Assembly (NCBI GenBank): GCA_028023455.1 | Contig: JAQFVV010006197.1 | Coordinates: 16,861,254-16,925,253, forward strand | Source of the DNA: Epiperipatus broadwayi | Lineage: Eukaryota; Onychophora; Udeonychophora; Euonychophora; Peripatidae | Length of the DNA stretch: 64,000 bases | Direction: 5' to 3' | Shown here: piece by piece, positions 35,491 through 49,331 of the stretch | Layout: every line of letters begins with the position of its first letter | How positions within the stretch are numbered: the first letter of the stretch is position 1 | Notes under the pieces: model-generated | Databases searched by the model: none | What the model was told of the DNA's origin: nothing | What the model saw: the letters and a program-made list of their open reading frames with translations, nothing else | Position numbers and translations under genes: made by a program

Positions 35491-37439
35491 AAAGGTCATC
35501 ATCAAATGGCAGCCTGAGACCATAGGGAATTCTTAGCATCCACTGTTTTCAACAGACAATCATTGGCTTGATTGATGAGTTTATAACCTCCTGGGAATAA
35601 GAGGCATAATTTTGTTTTGTCTGTCATGATTGTAAATATCTCTTTGAAAAAATTTGTATTCATATAAAAATACTCATAATAATGATAAAAAATTAATAAC
35701 ATCAAGAAATAATTTATTAAATTAATATCATAAAAAAACTTAAAATTTAGAATTGATATTATATGATTATTTGACTATACTGAACCTATTTTACAAATTT
35801 TAAAAAATCCACTTCCATGCACTTTTTATTCATTAATAGTTTCAATTGATCCATATCAAAACTATTAGTGAAATAAAATAAGTTTACAAAAAGCAATGTA
35901 TTCAAGTACATAGAAGAGAATTTTTTACAAAAATAATGATAAAGTAGTACAAAAGAAAAAAAAAATTGAGAAGCTTATGGTAACACTGACTGTTGACTGA
36001 AGGCAACAATTTCTATACATACAGTTAAATTCTACCATTTTAAAATTTCTTTATATGGAGTACTATATAACAAAAGCAATAATTAAAGCTATGGAAAAAT
36101 AGTCAACCGGACAGAAATAAAAAAGGTAGACAAAAAAATATATTCACTTACTACACTCATTGCTTATATTATGGTTTCCAAAGTTACAAAATGTTTCATC
36201 TTCAATTTTGCACTAATTAAAAATGTTGAAAAAAATTATGAAAAGAAATATCCAAAATCCAAAAGATCCCAGTGCTTTAAATGACTAAGTTTATAAATAA
36301 ATGATCTAAATATGCTGATAATATATCCCCAAATGATTTTCATGGATTTTTGAAAATAAGTAGCATGGTTAACAGAAATGAGATTAGTATTACAGAAGAG
36401 AAAAAACAATATTCAGACAGGCATTTTAAAAATATAATAATAATTATATTATTGAGCAAATGAAAACATTTTGATACTTTGCCAAAATTTTTATTCAGAA
36501 TAATAATCAAAGAAAAAAAAATTAAAATCAGAATTGGGAATATTGTTACATTTTTATTTACAGCTGTCAAACTCATTCCATTCACAACTTTGACACCATT
36601 CACCTCAGATAAATATACTAAGTAGGTTGAAGTAAAGAAGGGTTCCCCTCTTTTCTTCCAATGCGCAAGCTTGTGGTTAAGACCTGTAGAGGTCCCTACT
36701 TTCGCATTTTCAACCGCACATGCTTTAGGCTTATTGCCTTAGTAAATATTACTAATCACTTACTAAACTAGAGATTATTTCTAGCACAGAATATCTAAAG
36801 AGACACTTAAAAAGACTCAGAAATTATATAATCATCCCCATTAGTTATTTTCAAATATAGCCCCCATCCAACATAACCACACGACTGATCTGAACCTTTA
36901 TCAATTTTTTTTTAATATTCAAACTCTCACAGTTACTTCCACACCAATCAATTTTTTTCTTCTATCATTTTTTTTTTTTTGTCATACTCTACAGAATCTT
37001 TCAACATATCTTTTGCAAAGATTCTACCTTTAAGTATATGCTCAATTCATTTATTCTTCCACTTCAGAATTTTCTAAATTAATCTCTTTTTATTTACCTT
37101 TTTCAATAATTTAATATGATTACATTCTCATAATTTTTCTATTTTTTACCAAATCTTTATCTCAAAAGCCTCCAACATTTTCCCCATTAATTTCTTAATA
37201 ATGAATTAAACTTTAAATAATACATGGAGTGTCTCTGAGTAGACCCAGAATAGTTATAAAATAATGGCATGTGATATATTATGAAAGCTCAAGAATAATT
37301 AGGCAAATATTGGGAGTTAACTGCAAGTATTTAGATGAACAGTTTCTCTTAGTATGGAATCTATTAATATTTATACAACAAAATTTGGGTTACATTGCTA
37401 GTAATAATTAATCATTTTCATAAATTCTTAACTTTCAAT
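35491..37439. other. AT-rich DNA with an unassigned GC-richer insert
   Basis: 36635-36735 is markedly richer in G/C, with a GACCT-GTAG-AGGTC foldback near 36683-36696. It could be a short repeat, but no pol III boxes or flanking duplication were found. 36840-37200 is C/T-rich and may be the tail of the adjoining LINE relic. Confidence 0.4.
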
Positions 37440-38460
37440 ATTTTTTATAAAAGTTTTATCCCTGGCGCAGAGCTGCTCTCCACACTGCTTTTCTGCATTA
37501 ACAGGATTAATAAAGAAATCTTTCAAAAAAGTACTGCAAATGCTTTTATATTTAATTTTGTTTACCTCATTTTTTCCTCTTGATCAATTCACACACAAAA
37601 CTCTTTGCAAATTGACTAATCTATCATATCTCCTGATACAGAGTGCTCGCCAAGATAAGTGAAACCATTCTGATGATTGTAATTTTTCTAATGCAAGACA
37701 AAAGTTAACAGGTCCCAAATTCATATAAGAGAATGATAAAAATACAGATCACAATCTTGGTCTTAATGATTTTTTTGATAAATTGCAAAATATAGTTCCA
37801 CTATATTTCTTCATTAAAAAGGAGTGTTTGGGATAGCAGGATTAAGATAATTGAAAGTTTATATATAAAAAGCAAGACTGTGCCTCTTTAATCTGATGTT
37901 TGAAAATATCGCTTCCCTCTGATAAGCAAGACAGTTTTCCAGATATTTTTATTATTATTAAAAAATAATAACAGCTTTAGTACTGTAAAGCAGTGATTGC
38001 AGAAAAGTTTCATTATGAGCAACAAAAACTTAGCAGTAAATAAAAACTTTGTATTAGAATGTGATATTTTTATTTTGTCTTTAAGCCAAACCATGAAGTC
38101 TAGCATATGAAGTCATTATCATGCTTTTAGAGAACAACAAAATAAGCAGAGACAAGGATGTCACCTTGTTTAATTCCACACTTAACCTCAAGTATTAGCA
38201 TGGAAGAACATAACTTGAGCAATCTAGGTTAACAGTGAATATTCTCTAGCACTGTGTAAATTATTTGTCTATGTAATGGAATAATGACCTTAACTAAATG
38301 ATGAAAGCATTTTATACTGTTTTCTTGGAATTGTCTAAATATAAAAATCAAGCCAATATTTGAATACTTATTTCAGGATCTATAATGTGCACCCCTCAGC
38401 TCTATAACTTCTTCAAATTTTTTCTGAAACATTTAATATCACTCATCTTTGTTCCCATAA
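37440..38460 (-). mobile_element. LINE relic, RT to C-terminus, heavily decayed
   Basis: Three minus-strand motifs occur in the right order for a LINE pol: KCGIKQGDILVSAYFVVL (RT motif B region, near 38140-38195), NGFTYLGEHSVSGD (thumb, near 37630-37675), and VWRAALRQG (C-terminal tail, near 37459-37485). The last resembles YWRAAMRHG of the family C copy at 40340. Between them reading frames are lost. This is a weaker call than the other LINE relics because it rests on three short motifs. Confidence 0.5.
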
Positions 38461-40339
38461 AGTGTAATTATTACTTTAGCATTATTATTTATTGTTTAAG
38501 GTAATACAAGCATTTAGGTAGGAAGTTATAAAGAAGCTTAGTGCTTTTAAAATTTGAGAAGTTGAATAACTGATTTTCAGAAGTAGCAATAAAGAGATCA
38601 GAGTGAGAATTGTAATAACTAAATAAGTTTTTAATATGAATGAAATTTTGTCCTGTGAATCATAGAAATTAGATCAAAGAAAAGGAAGGCTCAGTAAATG
38701 TTTTGTTAAAAACTTTCTTTATATTGTAGGATTAAAAACATGGATAATTAGGAAAGAAAAAGAAGTAAAGGCTTTAGAGATGGAGAAAGAAAAAATTAGA
38801 AGTCCTAAAGAACAGATCAGAAATATTGAAAAAAGAAAAAAAAAATTTTTTTTAATTATTTAAGAGGAACTGAATTTGGTATATATTTATGAAACAGAAA
38901 TTGTCAAAGATGATTTGAAAAGTTCCATAGAAGAAAAAAAAAAGAAGTTGAATAATGATTTAAATAATAATAAAAATATATTAGTATTTAAAAAATATTT
39001 CAAAAGACTAAAAGTCTTTGAGAATATATATAGTTTTGCATGTGATCTACTTTTAATCTTATAATTAATGATGATGATGTTCCAGCACTGGAAAAAAATA
39101 GCAACATAGAAATGACACAAAACTATTTTTATATTTTATTTTCTCTAAGAATGTAAATTTCCTCATGATGCTTTATTCTTTGAACTCTTACCAATAACAT
39201 CAGAAAGATACTTCTCATTAGGTTCAATAAATAATTCATTTTACAAAGATTAGGAATAATCTGATCATGATCAGTTTGTTCACAGGCTATAATTTTGAAG
39301 ATATGTCTACATTCTAAGCTGGTCTATTAGTAATATGCTTGATGTAAACAAATTTTATGGGATTGTTTTTATTGGTAATTGGCTTAGAAAGCTTTTCATT
39401 CCTTCATACAATGGTTTAGCATATTCTATGTCAATAATTCTTTGAATTAAGGGCATAAATATGTTCAATAAATATTTCACAGATGCAAGTAATATATTGA
39501 TGGTATTCTTGTTTATATATATGATATATGAATCTGCTTGGAAAAATAGTAAAAGAAAAACAATGGAGAAGTGACTAGACATTCCTGGAAATAAGTAGAC
39601 TGAAGAGGTAGCTAAGAAATATTAATAAAAGAAAAACCAAAAGATAAAAAAATCTCAATATTTTACTTCTTGCATTTGTTAGTAAAAAATTTATCAAGAC
39701 ATTTGGAAATTTTCACAGCTTTAACAGCTAAATAACTTGTTTAAAAAAAAAAAACAACTTATTTTCTTACCTCATTTATCAGAAAAATATGTACATTAGT
39801 TTGTAATGATAATTAAAGTTGGAGTATATTTCTTTATTCAAAGATTGATTTAAATTTCTAAAACGAATAATATATTTATATTATAACAAAGTGCTAGTGA
39901 ATTTTATATTTGTTTCTCGTAACATTAACATGCTGAATTTGCTTCTCTAAAAAGTTTAGAATTACATACTGATTCCATTATGGTGTTCAGTTAATTTACA
40001 AAAACAAAAACAATATATGCCATAAAACTGATAATTCACTGCTTGTAGAGATTTAGTTCTGCAGTGGGATGTGAAATCTCAGTAAAACTAAATGAATGGA
40101 CAAAGATAAGATAAAAAAATACAATGGAACTGCAAAACTATATTTTGTTCCAATCCCCTACCACCTATGCATAATAATTCGTTTGAAATGTTGATTAGAA
40201 TAGAATACATATTGTTTACTGTAATGCAAATATACAATATTTTTCAATGCACATATATATAACACAGGTGTTTTTTTTTATATGTATAGTATGCATATAT
40301 AAATTAAAATAATATAACCATTTTTTTAAAAAAATAATA
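38461..40339. other. AT-rich non-coding DNA
   Basis: The short open frames are Lys/Asn-rich low-complexity. No element recognised. Confidence 0.5.
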
Positions 40340-42563
40340 ATAATAAACAGCCATTCAAAAGTGAATATGGTCATTCCAACTCCAAAAAAAAAGGGAGAGT
40401 AAAAAAAACAAAGCAAAAAAAAAAAAAACTATGTAACTATTCAAACCAATTGTGAACAAAAAATATATCCACATATAGCACTTTTTTATTTATCTGATAC
40501 TTTATGATGTTACCTTTTAGTTTCCTCAGTAGAAAAATTTTCTGTCTGAAATACTTCAACACCATGTCTCATTGCAGCTCTCCAATATATTCTATTTTTT
40601 ATCATATCTTCCCAATAGAAACAATTAACATCTTTGAGATAATCCTTATAACATAAATGAGATTTAACTCTCCTATGGAACTCATGTTCAAGTTCACCAT
40701 AAAATACCCATTTAGGAAAGCTTTCACTGTTCATTCATTTTACATGTCCAATCAACCGAAAGTGTGATTTTACAATATTGGACTCAATAATATTATACTT
40801 TGCAAACTGAAACATATAGATTTGTTTTACAATCTTACTATTGTATTTTTAAAATTTTATGGAGCTTTCTTAAATAATACCTTTCTAATGCCTTTATACT
40901 GTGCCAATAGGGTGTCTAAGTTTTAAATCATAAATAAATAAGATAAAATAACAGTTTTTTATATTGCTAACTTAGTTGCAGTAATTATTTCCTTATGATG
41001 AAATAATGAAATAATTCTACCTCTTAATTTGCTAAAAGCAGCATCAGCACACTAGAATCTATGTCAAATCTCAATATCTACATCCACCATCCTACTTATA
41101 AAATTACCAAGATATTTAAACTGGTTTACATTCTCAAGTTGATAACTGTCCAAACTGAAAATTGCTGAGGATTTTTCTTCCATCACTGGCTGATAAAGAA
41201 CTTGAGTTTTAAATATTAATTAATTAAGATCTTTATAATTACATTCAAAATATTAAGAACAATGTAAATCATCTTTTGAAGTGGCAAAAATAATTCAATC
41301 ATCAGCAAACTATAAATTAAAAATCCAAAAAGATAAAGTTCTTGCTTTTATCCCTTCCATTGTCAAACCTGCATCGCATCCTGATTCCAGTCTTCCAAAG
41401 ACCACTGACATAAAAATTGAAAATAACACCCTTGTTTGATACCAGTTTTTATTTTAAATGCCTCTGATTTTCCAATTGTAATAATAACCCTTCCTTTCAT
41501 TTTATCATATTGAAGCTGTATAATATGAATAAATTTTGATGGACAACCAACTAATTTCAAACCCCCCCCCCCCCATAGACTTGCTCTATTACATGAATCA
41601 AATCAATAAAAGCATTATATATATATCATTTCTTTTTCCGGCATTTTTCTTGCATTTGCCCGATTCCTTAAAACCACATTAAGTCTCTGGAAAGCATTAA
41701 TCTAATAACTGGAAGCAATCTATTCAACAAAATTCTTGAAAATACTTTTGTTGTAGTAAATAAAAATGATATTCCACAATAATTAATGCAATGTAGTCTG
41801 TTCTTTTTATTTTTAAAAATTGGAACAATATAAAAGCATCCTTAAGATTAGATGAGACAACTTTATAGATCCAGATATTCATAAAAAATTCCAATATTTT
41901 TAAAGCTAACATATCACCATATTTTAAAATTTCTCCAAATATTCTCCGATATTAGGACCTGCAACCTTTCCATTTTAAGATTACAAAGTCCTGTATTGAT
42001 TTCATTAAGCAGGATATCTTTGTCCAAATCTGAATGAGTAAATAAAATTGATATATCATTAAAAGTTGTTATAAGAATACTCAAAAGATAATCAAAATAT
42101 TTGTTTCACCTATTCTAATCATCAATATCATCACATAAGAGAGTGTCATTGCTGGATTCAATAGAACTTGCTTTCAGTACATTAAAAAAAGATCTAGAAT
42201 GGCAATAATTAGCAAATGTTTGTATCTTTTTTGCAGTTTTAATCCACCAATGACTGTCAGTCATTAAATTCTGCCTTCAGATCTTTATATTTATTATGAA
42301 GTTCCACATTTAATCTATTATTTTGCCAAGCAGAAAAGCCATATTTCTTTTTAATTAAATCATTAATAATATGATCATTGTCAGAAAAACAGTCATGATT
42401 CCTTTTTTTAATGAACCAAAAATAGATTTACTTGTATCTATAACACACCTCTTAAGAGAATTCTATGCTTCAATAATATGACAGTTCTGAAATCCAAAAT
42501 AGCAATTTTAGTGTTTAACAACTATTGAAATGTAGTACATATAGTAGATTCTTGTAAAGAACA

Positions 42564-42821
42564 AACATCAATTTTCGTGTAAATATAATTGGAATATCTA
42601 TTTTTTAATGCAGCTATTATTTTAAAACTCCTATTGGCCTAGTGGACACTATATTGAATTTTCAGAGAAAGTGACTGAGATCAATTTATAAGAACATCAA
42701 TTTTCTCATAAATATAATTAAAATAATATTTTTAATGCAACTATTGTTTTAAAACTCCTATTGTCCTAGCCAAGGCCATATTGAATTTTTAGAGAAAGTA
42801 ACAGATCAATTTATACAATAA
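42564..42821. repeat. Tandem duplication of a 129-bp unit
   Basis: Units start at 42564 and 42693 with AACATCAATTTTC. They share TTTTAAAACTCCTATTG and GAGAAAGT blocks with modest divergence. The duplication lies inside the LINE relic. Confidence 0.75.
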
Positions 42822-43584
42822 CTTTACTTTGAACAAATTACATATACATTTAGATAAGCTAATATCAATATAATGATCATCTTTAAAAAAATCGAAATTT
42901 TAACACTTTTTAAAATGTTTATTTTTACATAGATTCACAAATTCTAAATTTGGGTTAAATTTTAAAGAAACATTTTTATATAGGTTCATTACATTCCTCT
43001 TCAAATTCTTAAATATATATATATATATAACATGATTTATCTGAGATAATTATTTATTCTAAAGTGTTAATTCTTAATTGTCCTAATATATTTCATTTTT
43101 ACCAGCAGTCTCACCAGTCTTCAATACTTGCAGCCCTCTGCTAGAAATATGTTTCTTCCTAGTAAATAACATTAATATTTAACAATATTTTGCAAACAAA
43201 ACTTGTTATAAATTGTAATTTATTAAAGAATAAAGTTTATTTTTAAAAAATAGCAAAAAAAAATGTATGTATATAAAATATAAAAAAGCAAGAAAAAAAA
43301 CTGGCAGAATGAAAATCTAAAAACATTCTTTAGGATGTATATATTTTTCCAATTTCTACACATGGTGATAACTAACATGGAAAAGTTTTTTTTTTTAATT
43401 AGTGCAATATAAAATATTAATGAAAATAGATACAATACTGATGCTCTTTATTATCTGTGTTAATTATCACTTTGTGGAAATACCTATAGTTTGCTAGGCA
43501 AATGGTTTTATTTTAGGGAAATTAGGATATTATAATAAAATAAATATGATTATAACCATAATTTATAAAACAATATATTTATAT

Positions 43585-43830
43585 AAAAATGTAGAAAATG
43601 ACCATATATTCCAAAAAATGTTGAAATATAATTGCTTATGTTTAGTCTACATTGATATAAGATACAGATACACACAAAACAGACAGGTATGACATACTGT
43701 TTTCAATATTAGTTAAGACAATGAAATATTTTTTTTTGTATACACATAACTATGTAAAAATGCAGAAAATAACTATATACTCCAAAAATTGCTTATGTTT
43801 ATAAATACAATCAATACACACAAAGCAGTT
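43585..43830. repeat. Diverged direct duplication (~170-bp period)
   Basis: Blocks around ATGTAGAAAATGACCATATA (near 43590) and ATGCAGAAAATAACTATATA (near 43758), each followed by TTGCTTATGTTTA and ACACACAAA, indicate a tandem copy in the AT-rich insert of the LINE. Confidence 0.55.
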
Positions 43831-45260
43831 AGTTATTATATAGCATTATAAATTATTTATAAATTTTATATAAAAAAAAAATGAAAAAGATATATTCACA
43901 GCTGATAGAAAATATTATCTCTAGAGCTTTCATAAAATTACAGATGGTTCAAGCCCTCTGAGTTACTTATATACCAACACATTGGATTAATAATCTTTAT
44001 TTACTGTTAAAAATAATTCATGTTTATTCCTTTCCATGAAATATATAAAAAAAAAATTAATGACTTTTTAGAAAAACAAAAAAAAAAATGCAAATTTTAT
44101 TATAGAGAAAAAAAAAAAAAATCATTAGAAAGGTAATAAAATAATGGAAACCCCAACGTACCTCATGCATGTGTAGTCCTTACTAATTGCACATTAATTT
44201 AATTTAAAGTGTAATTGATCAAAATCCTTAAAAAAGTTTTTTTATGTATGTACAGCCCAGACACATCAGTGTATCAACAACCTGAGCTTGTACGTGCTCA
44301 TGTAACATAAACTTCTCTTATATTCTGACTCCTAACAATAAATGCCATTGTTTTAAGCATGGGTGCAAATGCCTAAACAAAGTGTTTATGATAATCAATC
44401 CATGTGTTATATATAAATTCAATAATAAACCATTTGAAATTACAGCCTCAATACCATTATTTCCAATAACGTTTTGGCCAAAGTCATCTATTATTTGTAA
44501 CAACACATGCATCAAAGACTCTAAGTAGAAAATTTTCAATCTTTTAATGGTACTGTTGTAATAATGATATCCAACAAGGATTAAAAGCTTTCCTTCTCTG
44601 AATTTAAGATTGGAGCATAGGCATGAATAAAATGAGCACGAGTATCATTAAGCAAGGCAAGTTTTAAGATCATTATCCTTTTATTGGTACAAAGAATTCC
44701 CTTGATAGAAGATATTAAATTAGATTTTACAGTCAATGCATTCTTCTTTTATTGACTGAGCGACCTATCCAAAAAAATTTGTACCTATACATTTATTCCA
44801 ATAAACTTCCTTTCTCTGTGATGAGTTTTCCTAAGAGCAACTATATCAATCCTAAATTTTGACAGATCTTTAGCCACAAGTGCAGTCCTCTATTTTAGTC
44901 TTGAAGAGTTTGTATCAAGTAAAGTTTGCATATTCCATGTACCTATATTTAAAAAAAATTAATTTATATTTACGATAATTACCTTTACCAATACAGCTGT
45001 CTTTTATTACATTACTACTACTGATATTATTCTTATTATCACTATTTCTACCACTGAAATAAGTAATTTACCAGGTATTACAACCTAGCCAGTCCGAGTA
45101 AAACAGGTCATTTTTACACTATATTTTCTAGGCCCTTCTACTTTCCATAATAGGCAGTGTGATCCCTAAACAGAGCTTTCTAAACATATAATCTTTGCCA
45201 CTCAAAAATCCTATTTCACTTACATCCAGATCCACACTGACTCATTAGTCATCGTACTCC

Positions 45261-46869
45261 CTCAAGTAAAGATCACAACTAAGGATGCTAGCCTACTAAA
45301 CCTGCCACCCCCCATCATTGATTTCTTAGTTTTTGAGTGCTTTAGCTAAAAAAAGAATATTGGAGTCAGAAATGCTATGTGTGTAATTAAAGGATAAAAA
45401 TGTTGTTGCACAAACACACAATCCCATTGTCACATTTATTATAATGAGATATTCAATGACATGAGAGATCATGACAACCCAGCAATAACTTAAGTGACTG
45501 AAGAAGAAAAAAGGAGACAAAAAAGACTATTTGTATCAAAAATAGTACCTAATATTTGATGAACCAATATTCTATCCTACAAGGCAGCAGGAGCTCTTGC
45601 CAGGCACTGTTATTTGATATTCACAGTTGACCTCCATATCCAAAAATTACATTATCTGCCATTTATGGAGCTCATTGATAGCTTGAGCACAATATCCCAA
45701 AATAATAATTACTAATAATAAATTGAGAGCAAACATTACATATATCTTTCATTAACTGAAGAAATAAGAAAAAAAAGAAAAAAACTATACAATATTTTTA
45801 TTTTTTAAATAAAATAAATGGTGAAATGTCTGATATTCATTGCAATAAATACATTGTGATCAATATTCTTTTTGTTTTCCAATAACTTTTTCTCATACAG
45901 AAATATAATAGATTAGTCTTATAATCAGAAACTATGATTTCTCTAATTGTTTTAAGTCAATATTAATTTTTACGTATGTTCTAAAATTTTTAGCATTACA
46001 TTTAGAAAATATTTTATTATCAAAATTTGCACATTAAATTTAGAGAAAATAATAAAAAAAAGAATTAAATGTACGTCATTTCAGCACAACCAAAGAATTT
46101 TTATTAATAAACATGAATGTACACAGCACTCTGAGACAGAAAAACAGTTGCTGGCATAATTTCAAGTTAAAACGTGATAACATACAGCACTCAAAAAGAG
46201 AAAACGGCTGCTTGAATATCATAAAAAAGTACTAAATTTGTGGATTTAAATTTTTTTTTGTTTAGTTATAATTTTTTTGGATAGGATATAATTGAAATTA
46301 TGCACTTTGATACAGTGTAGTTTTAGCTTCACTGTATAGATTTAAAATTTTGAAAGCTATAGTGGTTAAAAGAAAAGAAAAAAAAGGTATGCTAAAAAAA
46401 AAGTTTAGAAATAATGACTCAGAGATTCTTGACTTTAATAATGAAGCCATATTTTATCATGAAGCATACTAGTCCTTCAACTTATTTTTATAATTTTTGA
46501 AAAGACACAATTTGTCTGTTATTAAAATAACTTTTTAAGGGAAGTAGATAGAAATGTTCAAGCAATTATGAAAAAATAATCTAAGAGTCTTTTAATTGGC
46601 TTTAAAGAAATTTTTCTAAATGTTATGTAATAAAGCTATTTAATTTTAAAAAATATAGTTGTTGACAAACAGTAACTTACAAAAGATTTTCCTAATAAAA
46701 TACCCCTTATTAAACTAATCATATGGTCAGTTAATCAAGAGATCAAGTGCAATTTGAGCACCAAGTAACAGATTGAGCACAATAGTTTCAACCAAATAAC
46801 AAACTGGGAGTTTATTTTTACTTTCTTTGTCTGAAAATATCTTTAACTTTTGAGTCTCATACATTCATA
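45261..46869. other. Non-coding DNA upstream of the LINE
   Basis: 45261-45700 is less AT-rich and may be 5' UTR of the family C LINE. An imperfect ~65-bp duplication around ACAGCACTC occurs at 46110-46215. Nothing else was seen. Confidence 0.4.
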
Positions 46870-48200
46870 TATGTAGCAGCCATTTGTAAACAAGTATGGT
46901 CATTCCAATTCTAAGAAGAAGAAAAAACTATTACAGAAATGAGTTTTAAGATAACTATACAAACCAATGTGTCACATACAGAACATGCTGGTCCATTTTT
47001 CTGTTTATTTGATATTTTGTGATGCTGTCTTTTAAATTCTTCAGCAGAAAACTTTTTATTGAAATATTTCAACATCATTTCTAGTTGTAGCTCTCCAAAG
47101 TATTTTATTCTTTGCCATATCTTCCCAAAGAAAACAATTAACAGCATTACAATATTTTTGAGATAATTATTGCAATGTAAACAGGTTTATCACTCCCTGA
47201 AAACTATGTTCAAGTTCAAGTTCTGCGCTAACAATGGTATGATTTTACAATAATGAACTGTATTATATCCAGTAATTTGAAGAATCTATTGATTGGTTTA
47301 ATGATCTTATCATTATATTTTTAAAACTTTACAGAGCACTTAAATAAAACTTTTTTAGTGCCTTCATATTGCATTAATAAAATGACAGCTCTATATATAA
47401 CTAATTTAGTCATATTTTATGGTGAAATAGTCTATTTTTTAACTTGCTAAAATATCAATAAATAACAGCTATTATAAATAATAAAAACTTTTTTTGGCAT
47501 GATTGTACGCCCTTATCAAATGTTAAGCATTTGTTTTAACTGTAGATTAATGGTTAAAACAGATGTTTAATGCTTTATAAGAACATAAAATCATGTGCTA
47601 AAAAAGGCTTTTAATTGTATAATTTTAAATACTGTATATATTTTCTGTAATAGCTCTTATATATTGAAATTTTTATGAATATATTAAATAACCTCAATAC
47701 TTCCACATATTCTTTTAAATTCATATAAATAAAGATATAATAAAAGACAAATGACCCCCAAGATGCATTTCGTGCTGAACCAGCACTCACTAGTTGGCCC
47801 AGGTTACCATCTCAAAAATGTGGGTTGAGTTAGTGTGACACTTGTAATTCAAAATATAATTGATATTTTTACTACTTTTTTACAATTTATATGAAAAAAA
47901 CAGCATAATAAACTTCCTTTATTCCATTTTGATAATTAAATTAGCATATAACCATCCAAGCTAAAAGTTAAGAATTTTTTTCCATCATTGGATGATAAAG
48001 AATTTTAAGTTTTTTGAACATTAATTATTAAATCAAAATCTTTATATGTTGCTTTGAAAATATAAACTGAGATTCTGTAAATTGTCTTTTGAAGTGGCAA
48101 AATAGCTTTCAAGTCTTATCATTATGCTAAATTATACAAATCAAAATTAATTGAATGAATCATAATATTTCAGTTGTAGTAGATTGATATTTACTATCTT
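46870..48200 (-). mobile_element. RTE-like LINE relic, family C, 3' part (copy 3)
   Basis: The minus-strand frame 46911-47147 gives IKYFGELQ, FSAEEFKRQHHKISNKQK and then ACSVCDTLVC, a Cys-rich tail seen at the end of this LINE family. Nucleotide similarity to the 41150-41350 part of copy 2 resumes near 47930-48120 (shared CTTTTGAAGTGGCAAAA). The segment between (about 47480-47900) contains unrelated sequence, including a GC-richer patch at 47755-47850. Decayed and inactive. Confidence 0.7.
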
Positions 48201-48283
48201 TAAATACAAACATATATAAGATTTATTCTATTTTGTAAACTCAAAAGTTTAGAAGCAAATACAATATATAAATTATAATTATT

Positions 48284-48324
48284 TATATAAAAAAGAAAAA
48301 GAATTTCTTTTTCTTTTTTATATA
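48284..48324. repeat. Perfect 20-bp palindrome, 1-nt centre
   Basis: An A/G-rich arm and its exact complement, T/C-rich (TATATAAAAAAGAAAAAGAA, then T, then TTCTTTTTCTTTTTTATATA). It would form a long hairpin in single-stranded DNA or RNA. Confidence 0.85.
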
Positions 48325-49301
48325 TATAATATTTTATAACGGGTATCATATTTTAAATAATTATTATATATTAATTTATCTAGATCATTTTTTTCTTTCA
48401 TATACTGAATTAAAGTTTAAATTGAATCAGTTTAAGAAAATTTTGATAGTCTTTCAATTCCTTATGTTTTGCTAAATATGAACTGTAAATTTTTCAGATA
48501 TTATTATTATATCTATATAAAAAAAATTTTTTTTTTAAAAATTGCACTTTTATTTAAATACAGATAGTCTTTATATCCCTATACTTTTATGATAGTTATG
48601 TGTTATCTTCAATATTTTAAAATAATTAGCATAATGGGGTATTTCTATTTTTTATTTTAAAATACATTTATATTTTTGCAGTTTTACTTTCAAACTTTTA
48701 GAATAAAATTGTTTGAAATGATTAGCCAGTTTTTAAGAATTTATGTATTTGTAAATAATATTTATTAGCATCAATTAATTATTTTATTTGTTTGTTAAAT
48801 AAATTGAAGTTTTTTTTATTTTTTTAATATTTGATATAATTATATACAATTCTTTTTACTCTTTTAAGATATATATTGAAAAAAAGAGTTGAAATATTTT
48901 CCATTAAGTTATAAGTAAAAGTTTCTTTTTTAAAAGCATTCAGAAAATAACTTAGTTGTATAAAATTTTTAATTACTATACATTTGTATAATATCATAAT
49001 AAATGTGTGCAATTCATAGTCTGCTGATTAAATCCTTAAGAAATAAGCAGATGAATAAATATTATAAGATAGTTCAAGAAAAGTGCAATTGGACATGTCA
49101 AAGAATGATGATGAAAGACTATTCTGGTGTTTTTTTTTCAGGGTTGTGGCATACAAAATTCAATTCATAATTGACAATTAGCATGTTACAACTATGAATA
49201 AATAGAAAATATTAAATATCGTAAAAAAACTTGTGAAGTAAGTTGAATATAATATGAAATGATAAAGTGCAAAAATGTATTGTTGTAGCAGTAAAATCAG
49301 C
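48325..49301. other. AT-rich non-coding DNA
   Basis: No signal recognised. Confidence 0.5.
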
Positions 49302-49331
49302 CATAACAAAGTAAATAGGATTTTTAATATT

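Larger units (their letters stand above)
40340..45260 (-). mobile_element. RTE-like LINE, family C, near full-length but decayed (copy 2)
   Basis: The most complete LINE in the window. Minus-strand order: endonuclease start GTWNMQTLLDTN then RTALVAKDLSKFRIDIVALR (about 44830-44940). Endonuclease middle DFGQNVIGNNG, SNGLLLNLYITHG and NTLFRHLHP (44318-44490). Linker DTSKSIFGSLKKG to KKYGFSAWQNNRLNVE (about 42300-42450). RT with LKILEFFMNIWI and LKDAFILFQFLKIKRTD (41724-41912), then LVGCPSKFIHIIQLQYDKMK and IKTGIKQGC (41363-41560). C-terminus PKWVFYGELEH and NRIYWRAAMRHGVEVF (40510-40734). About 1.2 kb of AT-rich DNA (43000-44240) interrupts it, probably a later insertion or expansion. Stops in every domain make it inactive. 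Confidence 0.82.

Noticed and set aside
41562-41574. Runs of C or G (here, 58381-58392 and 59658-59668)
   Set aside because: Simple homopolymers, length probably uncertain in sequencing.
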